Source: Cytophagales bacterium (GTDB lineage: Bacteria; Bacteroidota; Bacteroidia; Cytophagales; Cyclobacteriaceae). Taken from it: a stretch of 58,323 nucleotides of DNA. The position numbers were made by a program, and so were the translations under genes. The stretch covers positions 1 to 58,323 of the forward strand of contig JADBYQ010000090.1 in the NCBI GenBank assembly GCA_020402945.1, written 5' to 3'. This document shows, piece after piece, positions 7,868-14,305 of this stretch (positions are counted from its first letter, which is position 1; every line of letters starts with the position of its first letter). The notes under the pieces were generated by a model. It was given only the letters and a program-made list of their open reading frames with translations. It was not told where the DNA came from and made no database searches.

Positions 7868-8458
7868 ATGAGCGTAAGAAGAGAGATACCAGCGTACGAT
7901 GGGCTGTATTTTATCACATTCACCTGCTGCCATTGGCTAAAGTTGTTTGAAATCACCAACGGATATGACATCGTGTACAACTGGTTTGACCACCTGAACA
8001 GTAAAGGTCACTTTATCAATGGGTACGTGATCATGCCCAACCACGTGCATGCACTCATTGCTTTTCGCAACACCCAAGGCCAATCCATCAATTCTATAAT
8101 CGGTACAGGAAAACGTTTTATGGCTTATGAACTAGTGAACCGTTTGGAAGAACAGGGCAATCAAGAATTGCTCAACCAATTGGCCTCGCTCGTAAATACC
8201 ACCGATAGGCGCAGGGGCAAACTACATGAAGTATTTGAGCCGTCATTTGATTGGAAAGAATGTATGGACAATAAATTCACGGAACAAAAGCTAAATTACA
8301 TCCACAATAATCCATGTCGAGGAGAATGGAACTTGGCTAAGAACCCTGAGGAGTATATGCATAGCTCGGCCAGGTACTACGCCACAGGAGAGCAGGGCAT
8401 TTACGAGGTAATGAGCTATGCTTTGCTGGCGGATATTGATTTGACAAAAGCACTATGA
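7868..8458 (+). CDS. REP-associated tyrosine transposase (RAYT, Y1 family)
   Basis: 196 residues. The single-stranded-DNA HUH nuclease motif is at residues 58-61 in MPNHVHALI. The early segment LYFITFTCCHWLKLF is typical of the IS200-like/RAYT fold, and LNYIHNNP near the C-terminal third probably carries the catalytic tyrosine helix. RAYTs cut and move REP hairpins; the gene is bounded by inverted REPs R4 and R5, the arrangement known as a REPtron. The frame is intact, so it may be active. A decayed second copy lies at 32744. Confidence 0.9.
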   Translation: MSVRREIPAYDGLYFITFTCCHWLKLFEITNGYDIVYNWFDHLNSKGHFINGYVIMPNHVHALIAFRNTQGQSINSIIGTGKRFMAYELVNRLEEQGNQELLNQLASLVNTTDRRRGKLHEVFEPSFDWKECMDNKFTEQKLNYIHNNPCRGEWNLAKNPEEYMHSSARYYATGEQGIYEVMSYALLADIDLTKAL

Positions 8459-8493
8459 GCAGTTTAGGGGAGAAAGTTTTTGAGTTGAGAGTG

Positions 8494-8523
8494 CGCAGGA
8501 GTCCCGAAAACGGAGACTCTGCG
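8494..8523 (-). repeat. REP palindrome R5, right flank of RAYT gene
   Basis: Reverse complement of R4 with small changes (CGCAGGAGTCCCG / CGGAGACTCTGCG). Together R4 and R5 form long inverted ends around the transposase gene. Confidence 0.75.
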
Positions 8524-8557
8524 AGTAATAAACGACAACCGGTCCAAAATGGCGTAC

Positions 8558-8814
8558 TCGCTCGGTACTGTCATCACCTAGGTTATAATAACGCTGAAGG
8601 ATGACGATCTCAAACATCAGTGCGTAATTGTAAGGTGGCCTGCCTCCTTTGTTCTCACCGTTCACTATATCTCCTTCTTGAAATAATCTTCCAACGGCTT
8701 ACGGAAAAACTAAAAATCTATATGAGCCCCCAGTTTTTCAATCGGATCGTTTTGCTTGCTTATCTTTTCTAACCGAAACTGCTCATCAAATAATCCGCGC
8801 GTTGTGTGACCCAT
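8558..8814 (-). pseudogene. IS5-family transposase remnant
   Basis: On the minus strand an ATG at 8814 begins MGHTTRGLFDEQFRLEKISK, which looks like the N-terminus of an IS5-type transposase. An in-frame TAG, then TAG/TGA near KKEI, interrupt it. In a shifted frame the characteristic GGRPPYNYALMFEIVILQRY and NLGDDSTE follow. Similarity ends near 8558, close to REP R5, and the catalytic DDE core is missing. It is a dead fragment with at least two nonsense changes and one frameshift. Confidence 0.7.
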
Positions 8815-9012
8815 TTCTTTCTCTTTTTCCAAACATAGAACCGTTAACCAATTATTGTAGATTTAGCATGGGCTTTTAGAGATGCCCTTAAAACATAACC
8901 CAATCAAGTGCAAATGATACATTTACATCGAATGCAGAGAGGCTATTTATTTTAGAAAATTCTCTCGGAGATGTGCAAATGCTAAGAACTGAATCTCTGA
9001 TTTTACTGAGGT

Positions 9013-9732
9013 TTAGTTCTTGATCTTATGGACATCAGCGCCCAGGAACGTAGACGTATGTTTCATAGATGGATTGCCTTTGTAGGTAATAGAACCTCCA
9101 AAGTCTGCAGATGCATTCAGTTCTTGCTCTGCGAATATGGAAACATCAGAGCCCATCGAGGAACTTACATTTACGTGCTGGCTTTTTAGAGAAGAAGCAT
9201 CTACATGACTTCCCATCTTTGATCGGATTTCTACTTTTTCAGCCATTCCCGTCAGGTTAACCTCGCTTCCCATCGAAGAGTCAAGCTCAAGTTTTTGAGT
9301 ATTAATGTCCAGTCTCATGTCTGCACCCATTTTGCTAACTAAGAAAATCTCTTTGGAGACGATGGTTTCTGAAGAACGGATACGAGCACCAGCTCTTGCT
9401 TCGATCGCTTCCAGATTAGTATAATAGATCGTCACTTGCGCATATCGGCTATTTTTGCTTTCCCATGAATTATTGTTAAAGTCAAAAAAACTGCGGTTCC
9501 TAAGTTTGATATGAAGGTCTTCATCTTTCGATTTGATGATTATTTCTTCTTTCTCAATTCCATTATAGTCAATCTCCATTCTACAAGTAGTTGACTTAAT
9601 AAAATTCACTTTAAAAGGTCCGTAAACGTAGACGACCTTAAAAGTACCGATAGCTACCTGTTCGGTCTGAGCCTTTAGATTAAAAGAAGCAACCAGCAGT
9701 AGTATGGAAGTGAATAAATGGCGCATAAACAA
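9013..9732 (-). CDS. Head-GIN-domain (DUF2807) secreted protein
   Basis: 239 residues with a signal peptide (about 1-21, ending NLKA-QTE). The rest is a right-handed beta-helix-like repeat: ARAGARIRSSE, SKMGADMRLD, SSMGSEVNLTG, SKMGSHVDAS, SSMGSDVSIF recur every about 20 residues. This is the hallmark of the putative auto-transporter-adhesin head GIN domain common in Bacteroidota. The cellular role is unknown; secretion or surface exposure is inferred from the signal peptide. An AACCTT..AAGGTT inverted repeat lies upstream near 9750 and could be an operator. Confidence 0.85.
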   Translation of the reverse strand: MFMRHLFTSILLLVASFNLKAQTEQVAIGTFKVVYVYGPFKVNFIKSTTCRMEIDYNGIEKEEIIIKSKDEDLHIKLRNRSFFDFNNNSWESKNSRYAQVTIYYTNLEAIEARAGARIRSSETIVSKEIFLVSKMGADMRLDINTQKLELDSSMGSEVNLTGMAEKVEIRSKMGSHVDASSLKSQHVNVSSSMGSDVSIFAEQELNASADFGGSITYKGNPSMKHTSTFLGADVHKIKN

Positions 9733-9957
9733 TGAGTTTTATTCATAGACGCATCAACCTTGCATAAGGTTGCATTTAGTAGACCCATTATGATTACCAG
9801 CAGGGTATGTAATTTTCCGTTTATTAAATAAAATCATCCGAAAATGATAAAGGCGGATACAGGATTTGATAGTAAGATTCAACTTTTTGCCATATCAACT
9901 AATCTTATTTCATGATTTGCTATGGGTTACCTTCAGTATTGTCAAATTAGTCAAAAG

Positions 9958-11586
9958 TTAAAGTTCCAAAAATGGATACCTATAATCCGTAGGCGTAACA
10001 AATGTTTCTTTGATGGTACGCATGGAAACCCAGCGCAGCAGATTTACCTTCGCTCCGGCTTTGTCATTCGTGCCGCTACCTCTGGCTCCCCCAAAGGGTT
10101 GTTGACCCACAACAGCACCCGTAGGTTTATCATTGATATAAAAGTTGCCGGCCGAGTTGCTGAGTTTTTTAGTGGCCATCTCTACGGCAAAGCGATCGCG
10201 TGCCATTATTGAGCCGGTCAATGCATAGGGTGATGTTTGATCAACCAACTCTAGTGTTTGTTCAAAATTTTCGGAGTGGTAAACGTAGATGGTGATCACT
10301 GGTCCAAAAATCTCTTCGCACATGGTGAGTGACGATGCGTCTTTTGTTAGCACAACTGTAGGTTCAATGAAATAGCCTTTACTCTTGTCGTATTTACCAC
10401 CCGCAATGATTTCGTTCATTGGGTTTTGGCGTGCTTTTTCAATATAACCAGTTATAGAGGTAAACGCTTTTTCATCGATCACCGCATTGACGAAGTTGCC
10501 AAAGTCTTCTGTTGGCCCCATCTTCATGCTCTTCAAATCTTCGAGCAGATATTTCTTCACATCGTCCCAAAGATTGGAAGGAACGTAGCAACGGGAAGCA
10601 GCTGAACACTTTTGCCCCTGGTATTCAAACGCACCACGAGCAATGGCCGTTGCTACTTGCTTGGCATCGGCACTCTTGTGCACCATGATAAAATCTTTTC
10701 CGCCCGTTTCACCTACAATGCGTGGATAGGATTTGTATTGATGAATATTTTGTCCAATCGTTTTCCAGATATTTTGAAATACGCCTGTGCTGCCCGTAAA
10801 GTGAATGCCACCAAAATCTTTGTGTTTAAAAATCACATCGCCAGCATCAGGGCCTGTAACATAAATCAAATTGATCACACCATCCGGCAAGCCAGCTTCT
10901 CTCAATACCTGCATGATCACGTTCGCAGCGTAGATCTGTGTGTTGGCTGGTTTCCATACCACCGAATTGCCCATTAATGCTGCACTGGTTGGTAAATTGC
11001 CAGCAATAGCCGTGAAGTTGAAAGGGGTCAATGCGAACACAAACCCTTCGAGCGGGCGGTATTCTAATCGGTTCCACACACCGGGTGATGATTGTGGTTG
11101 ATCATTGTAAATCTCGCCCATGAAGTGGACGTTGAAACGCAGGAAATCGATCAATTCGCAGGCAGCATCAATTTCTGCTTGGTAAGCATTCTTGGATTGC
11201 CCCAACATAGTAGCCGCATTGATTTTATATCGGTAAGGACCAGCTAGCAAATCAGCCGCTTTCAAAAATATGCTGGCTCTGTTTTCCCAACTCAGTCCTG
11301 CCCACAATTCTTTGGCGGCCATTGCTGCGTTAATCGCCTGCTCCACATGGCTTTTATCTCCTTCAGAGAAATGCCCGAGAATATGTTTGTGGTCGTGAGG
11401 AGGTGTAAGCGGCTTTTTATTTTCAGTACGTACTTCTTCGGCACCAATGTACATGGGCACGTCAATGACTTGAGCGCGTGCTTCTTCGAGCGCCTTTTTT
11501 AAGGCAGCGCGTTCTTTGCTTCCGGGTGCATACGATAATACAGGTTCGTTTTTTGGCGCGGGAATGTGAAAAAATCCAGTAGACAT
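9958..11586 (-). CDS. pruA: L-glutamate gamma-semialdehyde (P5C) dehydrogenase
   Basis: 542 residues, matching the single-domain PruA type. It oxidises glutamate-5-semialdehyde to glutamate with NAD+, the second step of proline degradation. Visible features are the NAD-fold segment GIHFTGSTGVF, the general-base glutamate in VGETGGKDF, the catalytic cysteine in YQGQKCSAASR, and the C-terminal PFGGARGSGTNDKAG. No proline dehydrogenase gene is next to it. A short spacer carrying AAGATTTGAGATG-type repeats separates it from the upstream region. Confidence 0.95.
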   Translation of the reverse strand: MSTGFFHIPAPKNEPVLSYAPGSKERAALKKALEEARAQVIDVPMYIGAEEVRTENKKPLTPPHDHKHILGHFSEGDKSHVEQAINAAMAAKELWAGLSWENRASIFLKAADLLAGPYRYKINAATMLGQSKNAYQAEIDAACELIDFLRFNVHFMGEIYNDQPQSSPGVWNRLEYRPLEGFVFALTPFNFTAIAGNLPTSAALMGNSVVWKPANTQIYAANVIMQVLREAGLPDGVINLIYVTGPDAGDVIFKHKDFGGIHFTGSTGVFQNIWKTIGQNIHQYKSYPRIVGETGGKDFIMVHKSADAKQVATAIARGAFEYQGQKCSAASRCYVPSNLWDDVKKYLLEDLKSMKMGPTEDFGNFVNAVIDEKAFTSITGYIEKARQNPMNEIIAGGKYDKSKGYFIEPTVVLTKDASSLTMCEEIFGPVITIYVYHSENFEQTLELVDQTSPYALTGSIMARDRFAVEMATKKLSNSAGNFYINDKPTGAVVGQQPFGGARGSGTNDKAGAKVNLLRWVSMRTIKETFVTPTDYRYPFLEL

Positions 11587-11652
11587 ATTGATCTAAGATT
11601 TGAGATGTACGAGTTAAGATTTAGCGTGTAAAGTTACTAAATTAGATAACGA

Positions 11653-12345
11653 TTATAGAATGTGCTTCAATTCAATCAGGCTCTCGATTTCATGAGTTAA
11701 TTGTTCTTCATGGGCAATTTTTTCCGGGTTAAAATAAATGGTGTCGATAGACGCATTTTTTGCCCCGCCCATGTCGGTAGCCAGGTTGTCGCCAATCATC
11801 ACCACTTCACTCGCCAGCAAGTTGTTAGAGCTGAGCGCATAGTCAAAAATTTCTTTGGAGGGTTTCTTATGCCCTGCTTTTTCAGAGGTGACCACGCTTT
11901 GAAAGTACTTTTCTATACCCGATGACGCCATTTTTGTGCCTTGTATTTCGCTAAATCCATTGGTGATGATATGCATCGGATAAGTGGGGTGCAAGTGATC
12001 CAACACTTCCTTCGCGTATGGCAATAAGTTGCCTTTCTTGGGCGATTGGCTCACATACTCAGAGGAAAACGTGAGAGATAGTTCGTACTCTTCTACATCA
12101 AACTCTTGAAAGATGCGGTGGAAGCGTTGCAAGCGAATGACATCTTGTTTGATTTTACCCGTATCATAAAGATGCCACAATCCTGTATTAACCTTTTTAA
12201 ATGCAACAAGAAAGGCCTTCAATTCGATACCTTTTCTGGCAAGTTGAAAGCTATGATGCAATTCTGTAAGTGCTTCGCGCGAATTCGTTTCAAAATCCCA
12301 AAGTGTGTGATCCAGGTCGAAGAAAATGCTTTTATATTTTTTCAT
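11653..12345 (-). CDS. YjjG-family HAD nucleotidase
   Basis: 230 residues. HAD motif I is FFDLDHTLWDF (nucleophile Asp in DLD), motif II is the T in HIITNG, motif III the Lys in KKPSKEIF, and motif IV GDNLATDMGGA. The DLDHTLWDF form and the length match the YjjG group, which dephosphorylates non-canonical pyrimidine nucleotides as house-cleaning enzymes. The precise substrate is inferred from the family. It is transcribed in the same direction as pruA, 66 bp upstream of it. Confidence 0.88.
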   Translation of the reverse strand: MKKYKSIFFDLDHTLWDFETNSREALTELHHSFQLARKGIELKAFLVAFKKVNTGLWHLYDTGKIKQDVIRLQRFHRIFQEFDVEEYELSLTFSSEYVSQSPKKGNLLPYAKEVLDHLHPTYPMHIITNGFSEIQGTKMASSGIEKYFQSVVTSEKAGHKKPSKEIFDYALSSNNLLASEVVMIGDNLATDMGGAKNASIDTIYFNPEKIAHEEQLTHEIESLIELKHIL

Positions 12346-12413
12346 TGGAAATTAGACGTGAGATGTAAGACGTTAGACTTGAGACCTTGAGACGCGACAT
12401 GGAACTGTTTGCT
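12346..12413. repeat. Purine-rich degenerate spacer repeat
   Basis: The spacer holds several copies of a short unit like AGACGTnAGA (for example TTAGACGTGAGATGTAAGAC, then GTTAGACTTGAGACC). A weaker relative occupies 11590-11640 in front of pruA. It is non-coding and low in complexity. Confidence 0.45.
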
Positions 12414-12797
12414 TCAAAAGGTAAGCGGTTTGATGCTTAGTTTGTTAAGGGAAAGTTCGCGGTTGCTATACATGGTTTTAAAGACGGATTGATCTTGTTG
12501 CATTACCGGATCGCGACTGACGAATTGCAAGATTTGCTTAACAAGATCAAAAACTTCGTCTTTGATTTGGTAAAAGGCCCATTGGTTTATTTTTCGTGAA
12601 GTGAGGATTCCGGAATTTTTTAGGTACAATAGGTGACGCGAGGTTTTTGTTTGGGTAAACTCAAGGATGCGTTCGAGATCGGTAATGCACATTTCTCCGT
12701 TGGTCAAAATAAGATTAAGAATGCGCAGACGTGATGTATCCGAGCTAGCCAAAAAAATTTGTGCGCCTAATTCGATGTTAAAGTGTTTTAACCTCAT
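12414..12797 (-). CDS. ArsR-like winged-helix transcriptional regulator
   Basis: 127 residues from the ATG at 12797; the frame is open further upstream, but that part is not family-like and would overlap the divergent promoter region. The winged helix is at about residues 15-85: LASSDTSRLRILNLILTNGE, then CITDLERILEFTQTKTSRHLLYLKNSGIL as the HTH with its recognition helix. ArsR regulators repress and release on ligand binding; no metal-binding CxC motif is evident, so the signal is unknown. It is divergent from the neighbour at 12968 and could control that gene. Confidence 0.85.
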   Translation of the reverse strand: MRLKHFNIELGAQIFLASSDTSRLRILNLILTNGEMCITDLERILEFTQTKTSRHLLYLKNSGILTSRKINQWAFYQIKDEVFDLVKQILQFVSRDPVMQQDQSVFKTMYSNRELSLNKLSIKPLTF

Positions 12798-12950
12798 CTC
12801 GCACAAAAATACAGACAATATTTTTGCGCGTACTAAAACTTTTAGTTGTTGCTTCGACTCTTTGAGTTGCAGCGATTTTATCAAAATACAATCAGTTCTA
12901 ACGGTTAGCAAGAAGCTATAAAAAGGTGTATACATTAACATTTGAAATGC

Positions 12951-12958
12951 TACCTTTG
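12951..12958 (+). promoter_or_regulatory. Possible Bacteroidota -7 box (TACCTTTG)
   Basis: TACCTTTG fits the TAnnTTTG -7 element of Bacteroidota promoters and lies 9 bp before the ATG at 12968, implying a very short leader. No clear -33 TTTG element is seen at the usual spacing. Confidence 0.35.
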
Positions 12959-12967
12959 CTTAATTAT

Positions 12968-13585
12968 ATGAGGGCTGTATTTACTGTTTTTATCGTATCA
13001 GCGTTGCTTTTCTCTGGCAGTAGAGCGTTTTCCCAGAGCAAGCGCAGAATTGTTCAATTGTCGGGTTTTGTAACCGACTCGGCCTCAGTTGGTTTGCCTG
13101 GTGTTCACGTGTACGTGCCCAAAGCCGGGCGGGGCACGCCTACCACGGCAGTGGGTTTTTTTACGTTACCCGTGCTGGTAGGGGATAGCATTGTGTTTAG
13201 CGCAGTTGGGTACAAAAGGGCGCATTATATCGTGCCTGACCAACCGAAGGATTCCTGGTCAATTTTTGTAGAACTGGCGACAGATATGACGTTTTTGAAG
13301 GGCGTTGTTATTACTGATCTTCCTACTGAAGAGCTATTTAAAGAAGCAGTTCTGGCCATGAATATTCCTATGGAGAATGGACTCGATGCACGTGCGTTAA
13401 ATTCAGAAATGATTGCCCTGATGGCTCGCACCACGCCCATGGACGGGTTGGGCAACTACCGAAATTATATCGACCAATGGGCAAGTTCACCGGGAAATCA
13501 ATTCAGGCCTCAGTTCAATCCTTTTCTAGACCCGTTAAAATGGGCCAGGTTTATCAGAGACCTAAAGAAAAAGAAGAACAAATAG
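12968..13585 (+). CDS. Carboxypeptidase-regulatory-like domain protein
   Basis: 205 residues from the ATG at 12968, chosen because it begins a good signal peptide (VFTVFIVSALLFSGSRAFSQ) and follows a -7-like box. Residues about 28-105 form a CarboxypepD_reg-like beta-sandwich: LSGFVTDSASVGLPGVHVYV, GTPTTAVGFFTL, DSIVFSAVGYK. In Bacteroidota this domain usually precedes a TonB-dependent plug, but here it stands alone with an about 100-residue tail of unknown fold ending in lysines. It is probably secreted to the periplasm. The function is not known. Confidence 0.75.
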   Translation: MRAVFTVFIVSALLFSGSRAFSQSKRRIVQLSGFVTDSASVGLPGVHVYVPKAGRGTPTTAVGFFTLPVLVGDSIVFSAVGYKRAHYIVPDQPKDSWSIFVELATDMTFLKGVVITDLPTEELFKEAVLAMNIPMENGLDARALNSEMIALMARTTPMDGLGNYRNYIDQWASSPGNQFRPQFNPFLDPLKWARFIRDLKKKKNK

Positions 13586-13587
13586 CC

Positions 13588-13648
13588 ACTAACTAATCTC
13601 TCTTTTTTACCCTGAATTTTATTATTATTGCGACTCTTTTCGAGGTGT
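13588..13648 (+). repeat. tRNA-Pro promoter and 5' end, copy 0
   Basis: The sequence CACTAACT, TTTACCCTGAATTTTATTAT and GCGACTCTTTT, ending with CGAGGTGT (first 8 bases of the tRNA at 14166), is present here without the tRNA body. Confidence 0.75.
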
Positions 13649-13749
13649 TTCCACGAACGCTTGAGAAAAATCATCCAAAGCCCGGAAGAAATAATGACTC
13701 ACTAACTTTACCCTGAATTTTACTATTATTGCGACTCTTTTCGAGGTGT
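13649..13749 (+). repeat. 101-bp direct repeat, copy 1 (tRNA 5' flank)
   Basis: This 101-bp unit starts TTCCACGAACG and ends CGAGGTGT. It is repeated at 14073-14173 with about five mismatches. Its first half is open in one frame on the plus strand (FHERLRKIIQSPEEIMTH then stop), suggesting the 3' end of a vanished gene; its second half is the tRNA-Pro promoter. Confidence 0.8.
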
Positions 13750-13786
13750 ACCCCGACTCCTGTCGGGGCCGGTTAGTGCCACCACA
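13742..13786 (+). pseudogene. tRNA-Pro remnant with inserted palindrome
   Basis: CGAGGTGTA matches the tRNA acceptor strand. It is followed by the hairpin CCCCGACTCCTGTCGGGG in place of the 5' D-stem, and then CCGGTTAGTGCCACCAC, which parallels CCGGTTAGCGCATCACG of the intact tRNA. After that the tRNA is lost and the GIY-YIG gene begins. Confidence 0.6.
13751..13768. repeat. CCCCGAC/GTCGGGG palindrome, copy 1
   Basis: Perfect 7-bp stem with a 4-base loop inside the tRNA remnant. A second copy with a 2-base loop is embedded in murC at 47124-47139. Confidence 0.7.
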
Positions 13787-13799
13787 AATGTTTAGGAAA

Positions 13800-14063
13800 A
13801 TGTATTTCGTGTACATAATCGAGTCGTCCTCCTCAGGAAAGTGGTACTATGGTTACACTCGCGATTTGATTCAGCGACTGGAATCGCACAACGCTGGAAA
13901 AAATATTTCTACGGCTGGTCGAGGTCCTTGGAGCTATATTTTTCAGCGTCCATTTGCTTCCGATAAAGAGGCTCTTTCATTTGAGAATTATTTGAAGAAA
14001 AGTAGAAATAAACATTATCTAAGAACCAAGTTTTCAGCATACTTTACGAAAGCGGGCTTGTGA
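13800..14063 (+). CDS. GIY-YIG nuclease family protein
   Basis: 87 residues from the ATG at 13800. The GIY-YIG core is VYIIESSSSGKWYYGYTRDL, followed by the conserved Arg in LIQRLESHNAG and the late Glu/Asn helix SFENYLKKSRNK. This matches the UPF0213/single-domain GIY-YIG family, whose cellular role is not established. It is framed by 101-bp direct repeats carrying the tRNA-Pro promoter, so it looks like a cassette that entered the 5' end of a tRNA gene. The active-site motif appears intact. Confidence 0.88.
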   Translation: MYFVYIIESSSSGKWYYGYTRDLIQRLESHNAGKNISTAGRGPWSYIFQRPFASDKEALSFENYLKKSRNKHYLRTKFSAYFTKAGL

Positions 14064-14072
14064 TTACCCAGA

Positions 14073-14173
14073 TTCCACGAACGTTCGAGAAAAATCATCC
14101 AAAGCCTGGAAGAAATAATTACTCACTAACTTTACCCTGAATTTTATTATTATTGCGACTCTTTTCGAGGTGT
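14073..14173 (+). repeat. 101-bp direct repeat, copy 2 (promoter of intact tRNA-Pro)
   Basis: Second copy of the unit at 13649, differing at about five positions. It provides the promoter and first eight bases of the functional tRNA. Confidence 0.8.
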
Positions 14174-14243
14174 AGCGCAGCCCGGTTAGCGCATCACGTT
14201 AGGGACGTGGAGGCCGGAGGTTCGAATCCTCTCACCTCGACCA
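14166..14243 (+). tRNA. tRNA-Pro (anticodon AGG)
   Basis: Full cloverleaf: acceptor CGAGGTG/CACCTCG, D-stem GCGC/GCGC with loop AGCCCGGTTA, anticodon stem TCACG/CGTGG, loop TTAGGGA, T-arm GGAGG-TTCGAAT-CCTCT, discriminator A and encoded CCA. The anticodon at 14201-14203 reads AGG, that is proline codon CCU. An A at position 34 is unusual for bacteria outside tRNA-Arg(ACG). Confidence 0.92.
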
Positions 14244-14251
14244 GAAGAGTA

Positions 14252-14281
14252 GGCAGCCACCTGGTTGCCTTTTTCTTTTTT
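14252..14281 (+). terminator. Rho-independent terminator after tRNA-Pro
   Basis: GGCAGCC-ACCT-GGTTGCC stem followed by TTTTTCTTTTTT, starting 9 bp after the tRNA CCA end. Confidence 0.8.
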
Positions 14282-14305
14282 CAAAATATCTTGGCCTATC
14301 AACCC

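Noticed and set aside
12798-12941. Longer start for the ArsR-like regulator
   Set aside because: The extra 48 residues are not part of the winged-helix family and reach close to the divergent promoter.
14153-14305. Extension of the WG-repeat gene through tRNA-Pro
   Set aside because: The open frame crosses the tRNA and its terminator; the signal peptide begins at 14306.
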